Of a DNA stretch of 64,000 bases, positions 45,749 through 53,749 are shown piece after piece. A model generated the notes under the pieces. That model did no database searches. It had not been told where the DNA came from and worked only from the letters and a program-made list of their open reading frames with translations. Numbering within the stretch: position 1 is the first letter of the stretch; each line of letters starts with the position of its first letter. The translations under genes were made by a program, and so were the position numbers. Source of the stretch: a filamentous cyanobacterium ESFC-1 (lineage in GTDB: Bacteria > Cyanobacteriota > Cyanobacteriia > Cyanobacteriales > Spirulinaceae); assembly GCA_000380225.1 (NCBI GenBank), contig KB904821.1, forward strand, positions 5,058,221-5,122,220. Direction: 5' to 3'.

Positions 45749-46335
45749 CTTGCACTATCCAGCTTTTGGACACAATCATCATTCGTCTTTCGATACATCA
45801 CGCCTTGAGAATCGGTCGCATAACCCTTGGTATTAAACACCAAAACATCTCCATAAGCACTCATCCAGCCAATAATCTTAGCAGGAACTCCTGCTACTAT
45901 CGCATACGCTGGCACATTTTTGGTAACCACAGCGCCAGCCGCGACAAATGCCCCTTCATGGAGCGTTATACCACAGACAATCGTAGCATTAGCCCCAATG
46001 CTGGCTCCTCGCTTGACCAAAGTTGTGAAATAATCATCACTGGTATTGCGGGGAAACTCACAGCGAGGGGTTTTCACATTAGTAAACACCATAGAAGGCC
46101 CGCAAAACACATAATCCTCTAAAATAATTCCTTCATAAAGCGAGACATTATTCTGGATTTTACAGAAATTACCAACTGTTACCTGATTCGCCACAAAGAC
46201 ATTTTGACCTAAAATGCAATGCTGTCCAAGTCTAGCTTTTCCCATGACATGACTAAAATGCCAAATCTTCGTTCCCTTGCCAATCTCTGCCCCTTCATCC
46301 ACATAAGCAGACTCATGCACAAAATAATCAGCCAC
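45745..46335 (-). CDS. wbpD: Hexapeptide acetyltransferase, WbpD/WlbB-like
   Basis: A 196-residue left-handed beta-helix acyltransferase with a GTG start at 46335. Hexapeptide repeats begin with [20 protein letters not shown] and continue to [14 protein letters not shown] strands ([20 protein letters not shown]). [20 protein letters not shown] and [18 protein letters not shown] are the WbpD/WlbB-type loops. It would acetylate the 3-amino group of UDP-GlcNAc3NA to UDP-2,3-diacetamido-2,3-dideoxy-glucuronate. It overlaps wbpE by four bases. Residues after 165 ([19 protein letters not shown]) are an added tail whose role I do not know. Confidence 0.9.
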   Translation of the reverse strand: MADYFVHESAYVDEGAEIGKGTKIWHFSHVMGKARLGQHCILGQNVFVANQVTVGNFCKIQNNVSLYEGIILEDYVFCGPSMVFTNVKTPRCEFPRNTSDDYFTTLVKRGASIGANATIVCGITLHEGAFVAAGAVVTKNVPAYAIVAGVPAKIIGWMSAYGDVLVFNTKGYATDSQGVMYRKTNDDCVQKLDSAR

Positions 46336-46355
46336 CTAAAAGTCTCCTTAACGCC

Positions 46356-46793
46356 TTATTCTGGTAGAAAACCGCGATCTAAAATCTCGTCTATTGTAAA
46401 AAGACAGGACGAAGGAAAGGTTGTCTCAGGCAGTCCTGTTTCGAGAGAAGCATCTTGCACCGCTTTAGGATAGATAATATCTAGTCCCTGGGTCAACTTC
46501 CCCCTTAAACTTGGACTATCCAACAATAAAGCTTCAATTTCATCCCGTTGGTAAGCAATTGTTGAAAGCCAACTTTTACTTTGCTTTTCGGGTTGATATT
46601 GCCACTTGAGTAGGTGCATTACCAAAACTTGTAAGCGACTACGAAGTTGACGGAGGTCGCGTTTCCCCATACTTTCTAGCTCTTCGGCAATATGCTCCGC
46701 ATCAATTTCAGTAAGATGCCCACTCCGCAATAACTCTACATTTTTAGCAATCCAAGCATAAAAATCAAGATCGTATTCTGCTGGTAGATTCAT
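46356..46793 (-). CDS. DUF29 domain protein
   Basis: A 145-residue DUF29 protein, a family abundant in cyanobacteria and of unknown function. AEYDLDFYAWIAKNVELLRS, EIDAEHIAEELESMGKRDLR, VLVMHLLKWQYQPEKQSKSW and IEALLLDSPSLRGKLTQGLD are the full set of family motifs. It sits in the middle of the WbpA-B-D-E set: 9 bases after the WbpB stop and 20 bases before the WbpD start, same strand. This placement suggests insertion into the operon, or that it is a passenger cotranscribed with it. No enzymatic site is visible. Confidence 0.92.
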   Translation of the reverse strand: MNLPAEYDLDFYAWIAKNVELLRSGHLTEIDAEHIAEELESMGKRDLRQLRSRLQVLVMHLLKWQYQPEKQSKSWLSTIAYQRDEIEALLLDSPSLRGKLTQGLDIIYPKAVQDASLETGLPETTFPSSCLFTIDEILDRGFLPE

Positions 46794-46802
46794 AATTTCG
46801 CT

Positions 46803-47744
46803 CTACAGTAACAACGCCTGGGCTTGTTCCAAAATTTCTACAACAGCTACCCCATTCCAACCGTCAGAAAGAGGAGTTTGCCGAGTTGCTAAACACTGTA
46901 AAAAATGCTCGCATTCTAGTTTCAACGGCTCAGATTCAGCCACATCAGGACTCCAACTTCCTTCATCTCGGTTACTCAAATCTTCATAGACTCCCTTGTC
47001 ATAAACCGTCACCTGCTGGGATACCTCGTCATACACCAACATTTGCTTTTCCGCAATCACCGTTGTAGTTCGCTTTAACTCCGGCCAGTACCAAGAACAA
47101 TGGAGATGTCCCGTTTGCCCACTTTCAAACTGTAAATCAACATGAACATTATCCTCAATCTGAGGTTGTAAAAAAGCCTGTCCCTGTGCTTGTACCTGTT
47201 TTAAAGACGGATTTCCCAATAAGTCTAAGACGACTGAAACATCATGAGGTGCAAACGACCACCAAACATTCTCTTCCCGACGAACTCGGCCTAATTTCAC
47301 CCGTTGGGTTGCTACATGATAAACCTTTCCGGCTTTCCCACTCGCCAAATATTCTCGCATCCAGCGAATGGCAGGTTGATAGAGTAATAAATGACCTACC
47401 ATCAGAATCCGAGATTCCTGTTCTGCGTATTCTGCCAATTGTCGCGCTTCTGAGGTTTTCAGCGTCATTGGCTTCTCGACAAATACATCCTTTCCTGCTT
47501 CTAAAGCAGCTAAAGCGAACTTAAAATGAGTAGGGGCAGGAGTTGCTAAAACAATAGCTGGAGTTTCACTGGCTAACGCCTGTTCGTAATTCGTAAAAAG
47601 GGGAATATTGGGATATTGCTCGGCTACAGCATCTCGCAACTGGGGATTCACTTCTGCTACCCCAGCCAGAGCATCTAACTGGTAAAAATTGCGAATGAGG
47701 TTTTTTCCCCAATTCCCTGCTCCCACAACAATAACTTGCTTCAC
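46803..47744 (-). CDS. wbpB: Gfo/Idh/MocA oxidoreductase, WbpB/WlbA-like
   Basis: A 313-residue NAD-dependent enzyme starting at GTG 47744. VVGAGNWGKNLIRNFYQLDA is the nucleotide site and DVFVEKPMTLKTSEARQLAE holds the EKP lysine; WWSFAPHDVSVVLDLLGNPS is typical of WlbA. It should oxidise C3 of UDP-GlcNAcA to the ketone used by WbpE. It overlaps the WbpA stop by four bases (GTGA). Assignment to WbpB rests on its neighbours; motifs alone only place it in the family. Confidence 0.88.
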   Translation of the reverse strand: MKQVIVVGAGNWGKNLIRNFYQLDALAGVAEVNPQLRDAVAEQYPNIPLFTNYEQALASETPAIVLATPAPTHFKFALAALEAGKDVFVEKPMTLKTSEARQLAEYAEQESRILMVGHLLLYQPAIRWMREYLASGKAGKVYHVATQRVKLGRVRREENVWWSFAPHDVSVVLDLLGNPSLKQVQAQGQAFLQPQIEDNVHVDLQFESGQTGHLHCSWYWPELKRTTTVIAEKQMLVYDEVSQQVTVYDKGVYEDLSNRDEGSWSPDVAESEPLKLECEHFLQCLATRQTPLSDGWNGVAVVEILEQAQALLL

Positions 47745-49060
47745 AATAAAGTCACCTTGGTTCGGTCACAGTCCAAATGACGCGTTACACCTCTTGTATC
47801 TAACACGGCTTTGGCTTTCTGCACAAGGTTGACATAATCAATTTGACTGTGGTCTGTTGTGATAATGACTAAATCGGCTTGAGCAATCAATTCCTCAGTC
47901 AAGTCTTGGGAGTAGAATGTTTTGGCTTTGACCTGAATCTCGGACACAAAGGGGTCGTGATAAGTTAAAGTTACGCCATCTGCTTGCAAAAATTCAATAA
48001 TACGAATAGCCGGAGATTCTCGCCAATCACCCAAATTCTTTTTGTAGGCAACTCCAATCATGAGAACATGAGATTGAGAAGGGGCAACTCCCACATCGTT
48101 CAAAACACGCCAGGTTTTTTGGCGAACAAATTCTGGCATCCGGCGATTAATTTCGCCAGCTAGGGCAATAAAGCGGGTTTCAAAGTTAAACTCTTTGGCT
48201 TTCCATTCGAGGTAATGAGGGTCTAATGGAATACAATGCCCCCCCACCCCTGGCCCGGGATAAAAAGGCATAATCCCAAAGGGTTTAGTATTAGCAGCAT
48301 CTAACACTTCCCAAACATCTAACTTCATGCGATCGCACAGTAAAGCCAACTCATTCACTAAGGCAATATTAACAGCGCGGAAGGTATTCTCAAAAACCTT
48401 GACCAATTCAGCAGCTTTAGCACTACTAACAGGAACAATTTGTTCAATGGTTTGAGAGTAAAATAATGTCGCAACTTCCAAGGATGCTGGGTCAGAAGCG
48501 CCGACCACTTTGTTCGTATTTTTGGTAGTATAGCGTTGATTTCCAGGATCGACTCGTTCGGGGGAATGAGCGAGAAAAAAGTCTTGACCTTGCTTGAAAC
48601 CACTAATATTTTCTAAGATTGGTCGTAAAATTTCGTCAGTTGTTCCTGGATAAGTAGTCGATTCTAAAGTGATAAACTGACCGGGTTGTAAATATTCAGC
48701 AATTTTTTGGGTTACGCTTTCGACATAACTTAAGTCTGGGGTCAAGTTTTTGGTTAAAGGTGTGGGAACACAAATGACAATTGCGTCCATTTTAGAGACG
48801 AAAGAAAAATCAGTTGTGGCGGTAAGATTTCCCGATCGAATAACTTGCTGTAAACTTTGAGAATCAACATCAGTAATATAGCTATCTCCCTGATTAACCA
48901 AGGCAACTCGTTGGGGATTTTGCTCAATTCCTAAAACTGAAAATCCAACTTTGGCTTTTTCTACTGCAAAGGGTAAACCAACATATCCCAAACCGACTAC
49001 GCAAACCTTGGCGGTGCGATCGCGTATTTTTTCTTTTAAAGCTTGTAAAAGATGATTCAT
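47741..49060 (-). CDS. wbpA: UDP-N-acetylglucosamine 6-dehydrogenase
   Basis: A 439-residue UDP-sugar dehydrogenase (WbpA/WecC family). VVGLGYVGLPFAVEKAKVG near the N-terminus, VPTPLTKNLTPDLSYV, FFLAHSPERVDPGN, and the catalytic cysteine in GPGVGGHCIPLDPHYLEWKA near 265 mark the group acting on GlcNAc rather than glucose. It gives UDP-GlcNAcA, the first step of the diamino-uronate pathway. It is the first gene of the operon that runs to 44579, divergent from the Wzz gene over 84 bases. Confidence 0.92.
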   Translation of the reverse strand: MNHLLQALKEKIRDRTAKVCVVGLGYVGLPFAVEKAKVGFSVLGIEQNPQRVALVNQGDSYITDVDSQSLQQVIRSGNLTATTDFSFVSKMDAIVICVPTPLTKNLTPDLSYVESVTQKIAEYLQPGQFITLESTTYPGTTDEILRPILENISGFKQGQDFFLAHSPERVDPGNQRYTTKNTNKVVGASDPASLEVATLFYSQTIEQIVPVSSAKAAELVKVFENTFRAVNIALVNELALLCDRMKLDVWEVLDAANTKPFGIMPFYPGPGVGGHCIPLDPHYLEWKAKEFNFETRFIALAGEINRRMPEFVRQKTWRVLNDVGVAPSQSHVLMIGVAYKKNLGDWRESPAIRIIEFLQADGVTLTYHDPFVSEIQVKAKTFYSQDLTEELIAQADLVIITTDHSQIDYVNLVQKAKAVLDTRGVTRHLDCDRTKVTLL

Positions 49061-49144
49061 TAGTCTTTGTACCTCTCGTACTTCCCGGAATTACTGTATG
49101 CTATTAAGCACTAAATTTATTAGAGTTTCTGTACAGTTATAGAT
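49061..49144. promoter_or_regulatory. Divergent promoter region between wbpA and the Wzz-like gene
   Basis: Only 84 bases separate the two start codons. An 8-base palindrome CTGTACAG at 49129-49136 lies nine bases before the plus-strand ATG and could be a regulator site. The same core half (ACTGTAT) occurs near 49093. I cannot place standard promoter boxes with confidence. Confidence 0.3.
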
Positions 49145-49990
49145 ATGGCACGAGAAGCAGAAGTTTCACAAATCCCCTCAGAAGAAGATGAAATTTCTTT
49201 AATTGATATTATTCGCTTTTTCGGACGCAACTGGCGGTTTATTGGTGTAATAACGATAGGATTGACCGCGATCGCGCTCCTCTACTCATTTTCTAAACCA
49301 AAATCATACCAGAAACAAGTGACTTTGTTAGTAGAGCCTAACTCCCTTACTGTGGGTTCGGTGGCACTTCCGGGTATTGCAGTGGCAGAAATAGGCGCAC
49401 TGGCAGTAGAGTCGGTACAAGACCAGACTTTTGAAGCAGTAACGCCTCAAGCAACATACGATACCACAACTCAAGAAATTGCAGTGACGTTCGATACTCC
49501 TGGTGCGTCAAATTTAGATGAAATTATGCCGCAAGTTCTGAGCCAGCTTGAACTTGACTTACAAGAACCACTAGAGAGAACTCTCGAAAAGTCATTAGTC
49601 GCAACTGATATATCTCTAGAACGGTACGAAAAACTTATAGAGAGTATGGAAGCCCAAATCGCTCAAGTTCCCCCTACAGAAGAAGCTCGGCTGATCGGAC
49701 TAGAGAATCAGCGAGCGAGTCTTGCTACTACGCGGGCTAGTTTAGAAATCGATCGCGAGTATCTAGAACAGGGTTTACAAGACCTAGAGGAGTTGCGCGA
49801 AGAAGTTTTATCAATCGAAATCCTAGAAGAATCAGAGGTTCAGCAAGTGGCGCGATCGCCCCTCCAAATGACCATCCTTTCCCTGATTGCGGGCTTTATG
49901 GTGGCGGTGTTGGCAGCGATTATTCGCGAGCAAATTCCCAGAATCAAAGCGGAACTAGAAGCCCAAAAGCCGGACAAGCTGACGCAATAG
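49145..49990 (+). CDS. Wzz-type chain-length determinant protein
   Basis: A 281-residue polysaccharide co-polymerase. EDEISLIDIIRFFGRNWRFI is the cytoplasmic N-terminus typical of Wzz, followed by a membrane helix (ITIGLTAIALLYSF), a periplasmic coiled-coil-rich part (EIGALAVESVQDQ, EKLIESMEAQIAQVP, LEQGLQDLEELREEVL) and a second helix near 240-262 (TILSLIAGFMVAVLAAIIRE). No Walker motif or tyrosine-kinase domain follows, so this is the short Wzz form that sets the polymer length for Wzy. It is divergent from wbpA and followed by the WbpM-like gene. Confidence 0.85.
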   Translation: MAREAEVSQIPSEEDEISLIDIIRFFGRNWRFIGVITIGLTAIALLYSFSKPKSYQKQVTLLVEPNSLTVGSVALPGIAVAEIGALAVESVQDQTFEAVTPQATYDTTTQEIAVTFDTPGASNLDEIMPQVLSQLELDLQEPLERTLEKSLVATDISLERYEKLIESMEAQIAQVPPTEEARLIGLENQRASLATTRASLEIDREYLEQGLQDLEELREEVLSIEILEESEVQQVARSPLQMTILSLIAGFMVAVLAAIIREQIPRIKAELEAQKPDKLTQ

Positions 49991-50047
49991 CGTAAGAAGT
50001 GAAGATGCTGTACAGTTTGTAGGAATTGATTGCGATCGCGACTTTAC

Positions 50048-51979
50048 ATGACCAAACGAATCCCGCTCCCCTCAGTTTACCGACTCGCCCAGTTGGGCTT
50101 GGATAGCTTTGTGGCTTGGTCGGCGTTTAGTTTGGCGTTTCTGATTCGCTTTGAAGGCTATGTCGAACCGTCTTATCAAAATTTAGCCATCATTCTGCCT
50201 CTGCTGGCGATTCCAGGGCGTTTGTTAATTCATTCGCTCTTTGGGTTATATCAGCAGGTTTGGCGGTTATTTGGGCTAAAAGACCTGATTCGCTTGCTCA
50301 ATGCCGTTAGTTTCTACTCCTTGTTTGTGCTGGTGCTGACGCGCTTGATTTTACCGCGATTTGTGCCGGGGTTTGTGGGCGTACCCTTGGGAGTGGCGGT
50401 GATTGACTGGTGCTTTTGTTTGATGGGGATGGTGGCGATGCGGTATGCCCGTCGGCGGTCGGTACAGCAACCGTTTTGGCGGCGGAGTCGGCGCAGTCCT
50501 CAGCCGTTGCAGCGAGTCTTGTTGATTGGGGCAGGCCAGGCGGGATCGCTGATTGTACAAGAGGTGCGGCAAAATCCCCAGTTGAATCTGGAGATTGTGG
50601 GGTTTGTGGATGACGATCGCACCAAAGTAGGACGGACGGTAGAAGGGGTGAAGGTACTGGGAGTGACGGAGCAGTTGGTCGAAATTGCCCGCTACCATCA
50701 AGTCAACGAAGCCTTAATCTCGATGCCCTCTGCCACCGCCGAGCAAATTCGCCGCATTGTCAACCTGGCTCAAGGAACGTCTCTACGGCTCAAAATTTTG
50801 CCAGGACACACCGAGTTACTGCGCGATCGCTCTCTCACCCCCCAAGCCCGCGAAATCCAGATACAGGACATTCTGGGGCGAGCGGAAATTCACCTGGATT
50901 TTGCCCAGGAGTTCGATAGTCCTTTCCCCTCGGCCAGCGAACAAATTTATCAGCGCACGGTTTTGGTGACGGGAGCGGGGGGGACGATCGGCTCGGAAAT
51001 CTGCCGTCAGTTAGCCCGATTAGCCCCTCAGAGGCTCTTGTTACTCGGTCGAGGGGAGAATAGTATCTTTCACATCGAGCGGGGGCTACAGCGTCAATTT
51101 CCGGGAGTTGAGGTAACGCCGATTATTGCCGATATTCGCCATCGAGAGCGCCTGAAGTGGGTGCTGAAAACCTGGAAGCCGGATGTTATCTTTCATGCGG
51201 CGGCTCACAAGCACGTTCCCCTGATGCAGCACAATCCCACGGAGGCTTTACACAACAACAGTTTGGCTTCGGCGGGTTTGGCGGCGTTGGCTTGCGAGTA
51301 TGGGGTGAAGACCTTTGTGATGATTTCGACGGATAAGGCGGTGGATCCCTGTAATTTTATGGGTTTGAGCAAGCGCTTGGCGGAATTGCTGGTGAAAGCG
51401 CAGGCTCAGGCGGGAAATACTCGCTTTTTGGTGGTGCGGTTTGGTAATGTGTTGGGCAGTCGCGGTAGTGTGGTGCCGATTTTTCGGGAGCAAATCGCCA
51501 GGGGTGGCCCGGTGACGGTGACGGATGCTAAGATGACCCGATATTTTATGACCACCCCGGAAGCGTCCCAGTTGGTGATTCAGAGTTTGGCGGTGGGAAA
51601 GTCGGGTCAAACCCTGATTTTGGATATGGGGGAGCCGGTGCGGATTTACGATTTGGCCGAGCAGATGATTTATTTGGCGGGATTTACGCCGAATATAGAT
51701 ATCCCGATTCAGATTATGGGGTTGCGACCGGGAGAAAAGTTACACGAATCCCTCGTCTGTGGGGTGGAAACGGTGGATAAGACCGCACATCCGCAAATTA
51801 TGGCGGTGGTGGGGGAAATTCCGGGTCAAGAGCAACGAGAAGACGCGATCGCGCAACTCCAAAATGCGATACAAAACGTTACAGAAACTCAGGAGTTGTG
51901 GGCGATCGCGCAGCAATGTAAAACTTTATTAGAATTTTCTCACCATCACCAAAAGCGACGGGAAAGCCAATCGGAGTGA
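50048..51979 (+). CDS. WbpM/CapD-like membrane-bound nucleotide-sugar 4,6-dehydratase
   Basis: A 643-residue enzyme. Four membrane helices fill about residues 10-130; a first Rossmann domain near 155 (VLLIGAGQAGSLIVQEV) and the catalytic extended-SDR domain from about 300 (LVTGAGGTIGSEICRQLARL) follow. FHAAAHKHVPLMQHNPTEAL, STDKAVDPCNFMGLSKRLAE, where methionine replaces the usual tyrosine of Y-x3-K as in WbpM, and RFGNVLGSRGSVVPIFREQI are diagnostic. It converts UDP-GlcNAc to the 4-keto-6-deoxy sugar for O-unit initiation. I chose ATG 50048 over the TTG at 50030. HIP1 sites are frequent in it, like its right-hand neighbours. Confidence 0.9.
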   Translation: MTKRIPLPSVYRLAQLGLDSFVAWSAFSLAFLIRFEGYVEPSYQNLAIILPLLAIPGRLLIHSLFGLYQQVWRLFGLKDLIRLLNAVSFYSLFVLVLTRLILPRFVPGFVGVPLGVAVIDWCFCLMGMVAMRYARRRSVQQPFWRRSRRSPQPLQRVLLIGAGQAGSLIVQEVRQNPQLNLEIVGFVDDDRTKVGRTVEGVKVLGVTEQLVEIARYHQVNEALISMPSATAEQIRRIVNLAQGTSLRLKILPGHTELLRDRSLTPQAREIQIQDILGRAEIHLDFAQEFDSPFPSASEQIYQRTVLVTGAGGTIGSEICRQLARLAPQRLLLLGRGENSIFHIERGLQRQFPGVEVTPIIADIRHRERLKWVLKTWKPDVIFHAAAHKHVPLMQHNPTEALHNNSLASAGLAALACEYGVKTFVMISTDKAVDPCNFMGLSKRLAELLVKAQAQAGNTRFLVVRFGNVLGSRGSVVPIFREQIARGGPVTVTDAKMTRYFMTTPEASQLVIQSLAVGKSGQTLILDMGEPVRIYDLAEQMIYLAGFTPNIDIPIQIMGLRPGEKLHESLVCGVETVDKTAHPQIMAVVGEIPGQEQREDAIAQLQNAIQNVTETQELWAIAQQCKTLLEFSHHHQKRRESQSE

Positions 51980-52030
51980 AAAGTAAGAGGAATAATCCCC
52001 CGTCGCCAAGTTGTGGCATTTTTGTCAAGT

Positions 52031-52122
52031 CTTGCGTATGCGTAGGGGCAGGGTTTCCCTGCCCAATCTTACGTTTCTTGCGTATGTGTAGGGGCAGGGT
52101 TTCCCTGCCCAATATTACGTTT
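52031..52122. repeat. Tandem pair of 46-base units with a perfect hairpin
   Basis: Two copies of a 46-base unit (52031-52076 and 52077-52122) differ at only two positions. Each contains an 8-base perfect stem, GGGCAGGG-TTT-CCCTGCCC (52046-52064 and 52092-52110). It lies between the convergent WbpM-like gene and the RHH-like gene. The hairpins resemble intrinsic terminators without a T-run, and a related hairpin occurs at 53666-53694. Probably a dispersed cyanobacterial palindromic repeat that has been duplicated. Confidence 0.85.
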
Positions 52123-52185
52123 TTGGACAAGATCGCTCCCGCCAAATTAACGCGCTTATCCCTATCCCAACCAAGTGGGGAGTTG

Positions 52186-52773
52186 TCAAGCCGAGTAATA
52201 TAAGCCATTGCGATAAAACCAGCCCGTCAACTGATGGAGATAAGCTTGGTGGGAAAGTCCCCGAATTTGGGCGTTGCGGCGGATATTGAGGGGATTAATG
52301 CCAAATTCTTCACACAAGGCTTTTTCGGTGAGTCCAATTTCCGGCGGGGTCAAGGCTGAATCGCGAGGTGTAGGAGAGTCTGGGGTCAAAAATTCCACCG
52401 CGATCGCGTCGATATCGATGATTTGAGAGGGGTTTTGAGGGGTTGAGGGGTTTGTTGAGGTTAAGGTCTTTTCAATGCGCTCTAGGCGGCAATCCAGGTC
52501 GCTGAGGTGGTTTTGGAGTTGGTCAAGCACATTTTCCACTTCAGCCATTTTGCGATCGATTGTGGACTCGATTTGGGCAGCGAGGGCTTCTGTTGGCTGT
52601 GATTCTGGGGCAGAATGAACCAGATAATTTTCGACAAATGCCATTAAAACATTTGCTGCGGTTTTGCCCTCCGATTGGGCTTTAGCCTGAAATTGCTGCC
52701 AAACTTCATCAGCGATTAAAAAAGTCGCTAAAATTGGCTCGCCCGGTTTTCGCGTTTTTGCCTTTTTGGCCAT
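52186..52773 (-). CDS. Uncharacterised protein: RHH-like N-terminus, coiled coil, small C-terminal domain
   Basis: A 195-residue protein I cannot name. The N-terminus (TFLIADEVWQQFQAKAQSEG, then NVLMAFVENYLVHS) looks like a ribbon-helix-helix DNA-binding fold; the middle (TIDRKMAEVENVLDQLQNHL, LDCRLERIEKTL) is a coiled coil; a proline/serine-rich linker leads to a C-terminal LTEKALCEEFGINPLNIRRN that may be a second helix-turn-helix. It follows, by 68 bases, the coiled-coil gene at 52842-53474. A nucleoid, partition or regulator role is conceivable but unsupported. Start at ATG 52773 with no better alternative. Confidence 0.7.
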   Translation of the reverse strand: MAKKAKTRKPGEPILATFLIADEVWQQFQAKAQSEGKTAANVLMAFVENYLVHSAPESQPTEALAAQIESTIDRKMAEVENVLDQLQNHLSDLDCRLERIEKTLTSTNPSTPQNPSQIIDIDAIAVEFLTPDSPTPRDSALTPPEIGLTEKALCEEFGINPLNIRRNAQIRGLSHQAYLHQLTGWFYRNGLYYSA

Positions 52774-52841
52774 GGTTGAGTTGATGGTAGTAATCTGGGG
52801 CGATCGCGTCCCTAAGCCCTAAAAAAGACTCAACCCCGTTG

Positions 52842-53474
52842 CTATTCTTGCTCCTCTGTCTTTTCTTCTGGCAACAAATAGGGCGTTTGGGCTTCACCCT
52901 CAGCAGCAGCATTTAAATTAGTACCTTTGATTTTCAAAGCCAACTCAAACAGCAAATCCGCCATATCTTCGCGGGCCAGTTTTGCCCCCGTCAGGTCACT
53001 CAGGCGCTTTTCTACATCCTCAAACAACTGTTGACGGAGGTTGAGTAAGTCATTTTGCAGTCTGCGGTGACTCGATAATAAATCATCCCGGAGCGATCGC
53101 GATTGCTTGTCTATCGTCTCATCGAGAGTGGCTATATTCGTCGATAAACGCTTGCTGAGACGGTCGAGATTTTGGCTGACTTCCCCAGAATCTTCTTCGT
53201 GATGACTGCGTAAAGACTGAATTTCTGCACTCAAAGACGACACCGCGTTTTGCAATTCTGCCGAGAAAGCTTGCTGAACTTTATCCAGGCGCTCATTACT
53301 TTGGTTTTGCAGTTCCCGCAAACGGCTGTCAGTATCCGCTTGCAGGGTTTTCACAGTTCCCTCTAAAGCCTCAATGCGGTTATTAAAGGTTTGCAGTTGG
53401 GAACCAAAAAGAATCTCTCGGATTTGGTCAATATTGCCAAAACCGGAATTAACATTTGTTTGCTGGTCGTTCAT
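52842..53474 (-). CDS. Uncharacterised coiled-coil protein
   Basis: A 210-residue protein, almost entirely helical. After a short N-terminus (IDQIREILFGSQLQTF) nearly every heptad to about residue 165 fits a coiled coil (IEALEGTVKTLQADTD, LQNQSNERLDKVQQAF, LQNAVSSLSAEIQSLRSHH, DLLSSHRRLQNDLLNLRQ). The end has LAREDMADLLFELALKIKGT and an acidic tail. Similar proteins occur in many cyanobacteria, without known function. It is upstream of, and on the same strand as, the RHH-like gene, and its upstream region is the heptamer array at 53581-53742. Confidence 0.75.
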   Translation of the reverse strand: MNDQQTNVNSGFGNIDQIREILFGSQLQTFNNRIEALEGTVKTLQADTDSRLRELQNQSNERLDKVQQAFSAELQNAVSSLSAEIQSLRSHHEEDSGEVSQNLDRLSKRLSTNIATLDETIDKQSRSLRDDLLSSHRRLQNDLLNLRQQLFEDVEKRLSDLTGAKLAREDMADLLFELALKIKGTNLNAAAEGEAQTPYLLPEEKTEEQE

Positions 53475-53580
53475 TATTTTTCTAAAATCTGTTTCCAGTC
53501 TGGTTCGGGCGTTGAAGTTAGGATTGCATCTTATTTTGTCTGGAAATTGGCCATTTGGCTACTATGTTTGTTATTGAGGG

Positions 53581-53742
53581 GCAGTGGGCAGTAGGTCTTA
53601 GGCAGTGGGCAGTGGGCAGTGGGCAGTGGTTTTTGGGCAATCGGCAATTGGCAATCGGCAATCGGTGTGTAGGGGCGGGGTTTCCCCGCCCAATAACCAA
53701 TAACCAATAACCAATAACAAACAACAAACAACAAACAACCAA
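53581..53742. repeat. Composite array of heptamer repeats flanking a hairpin
   Basis: In order: GGCAGTG x4 (53601-53628), CAAT(C/T)GG x4 (53638-53665), the hairpin GGGCGGGG-TTT-CCCCGCCC (53673-53691) with flanks TGTGTA and CAAT, then CCAATAA x4 (53690-53717) and CAAACAA x3 (53718-53738). All units are seven bases long. This fits the short tandemly repeated heptamers described in cyanobacteria, but several families side by side around a hairpin is unusual. It separates the coiled-coil gene from the hydrolase gene. The heptamers have no spacers, so this is not CRISPR. Confidence 0.88.
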
Positions 53743-53749
53743 GGACTAC

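Noticed and set aside
52031..52122. Intrinsic terminator of the WbpM-like gene
   Set aside because: The stem is strong but there is no T-run after it, and the unit is duplicated in tandem with a copy elsewhere; a dispersed repeat explains it better, though it could still stop transcription.
53581..53742. CRISPR-like repeat array
   Set aside because: The units are 7 bases, directly adjacent, with no spacers and no cas genes nearby; they are short tandem heptamers.
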